DNA of 5,581 bases from Pseudomonadota bacterium (GTDB lineage Bacteria; Pseudomonadota; Alphaproteobacteria; Rhizobiales; Tepidamorphaceae): NCBI GenBank assembly GCA_023458595.1, contig JAEWYT010000045.1, positions 1 through 5,581 on the forward strand. Direction: 5' to 3'. The notes below the pieces were generated by a model. The model saw nothing but the letters and a program-made list of their open reading frames with translations, had not been told where the DNA came from and made no database searches. Positions 5,562-5,581 of the stretch are shown piece by piece; the stretch's first letter is position 1; each line of letters opens with the position of its first letter. The translations under genes and the position numbers were made by a program.

Positions 5562-5581
5562 GGGGGGGGGGCCCGGGGGGG
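5562..5581. other. Right edge: G homopolymers
   Basis: Ten G residues (5562-5571), three C and seven G end the window. Together with the C run at 13-31, in the opposite sense, this fits poly-G read tails of two-colour sequencing assembled onto contig ends. These bases should not be trusted as genomic sequence. Confidence 0.75.

Noticed and set aside
1..5581. CRISPR array, insertion sequence, tRNA or attachment site
   Set aside because: I saw no regularly spaced direct repeats, transposase-like frames, tRNA T-arm patterns or long terminal repeats on either strand.

Overview
The window is 5,581 bases of high-GC DNA, probably from an alphaproteobacterium (Rhizobiales or Rhodospirillales type). 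This rests on the GC-rich third codon positions, the style of the solute-binding proteins and the flavin enzyme, and GC-rich spacers; no marker gene fixes the taxon. All three confident genes lie on the minus strand, so transcription runs from right to left. Both ends are homopolymer C/G runs that look like sequencing or assembly artefacts, so the window is probably a whole short contig.

From right to left: (i) positions 5361-5561 are an upstream region with several short inverted repeats; (ii) 4257-5360 encodes an Old Yellow Enzyme of the YqjM/XenA class, with its catalytic residues present and a hairpin across its stop codon; (iii) 3494-4256 is 763 bases without a convincing gene; (iv) 1763-3493 encodes a 576-residue protein joining an N-terminal winged helix-turn-helix to a complete family-1 solute-binding fold, with no signal peptide; (v) 1317-1762 is a 446-base spacer holding a plausible sigma70-type promoter, a 21-base near-perfect palindrome over its -35 box, and a leader hairpin; (vi) 84-1316 encodes an exported solute-binding protein of the branched-chain amino acid/amide (LivJ-like) type, with a strong ribosome binding site.

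The most interesting element is the regulator-like fusion at 1763-3493. It has the fold of a periplasmic sugar-binding protein but appears cytoplasmic and DNA-binding, which suggests a ligand-sensing transcription factor built from a transporter part. It sits directly upstream of a real transporter binding protein whose promoter carries an operator-like palindrome. The simplest model, which is inference, is that the fusion senses a solute in the cytoplasm and controls uptake through the gene at 84-1316. The permease and ATPase genes would have to lie beyond the left edge or elsewhere. The Old Yellow Enzyme is separated by a long spacer and its link to the other two genes is unproven.
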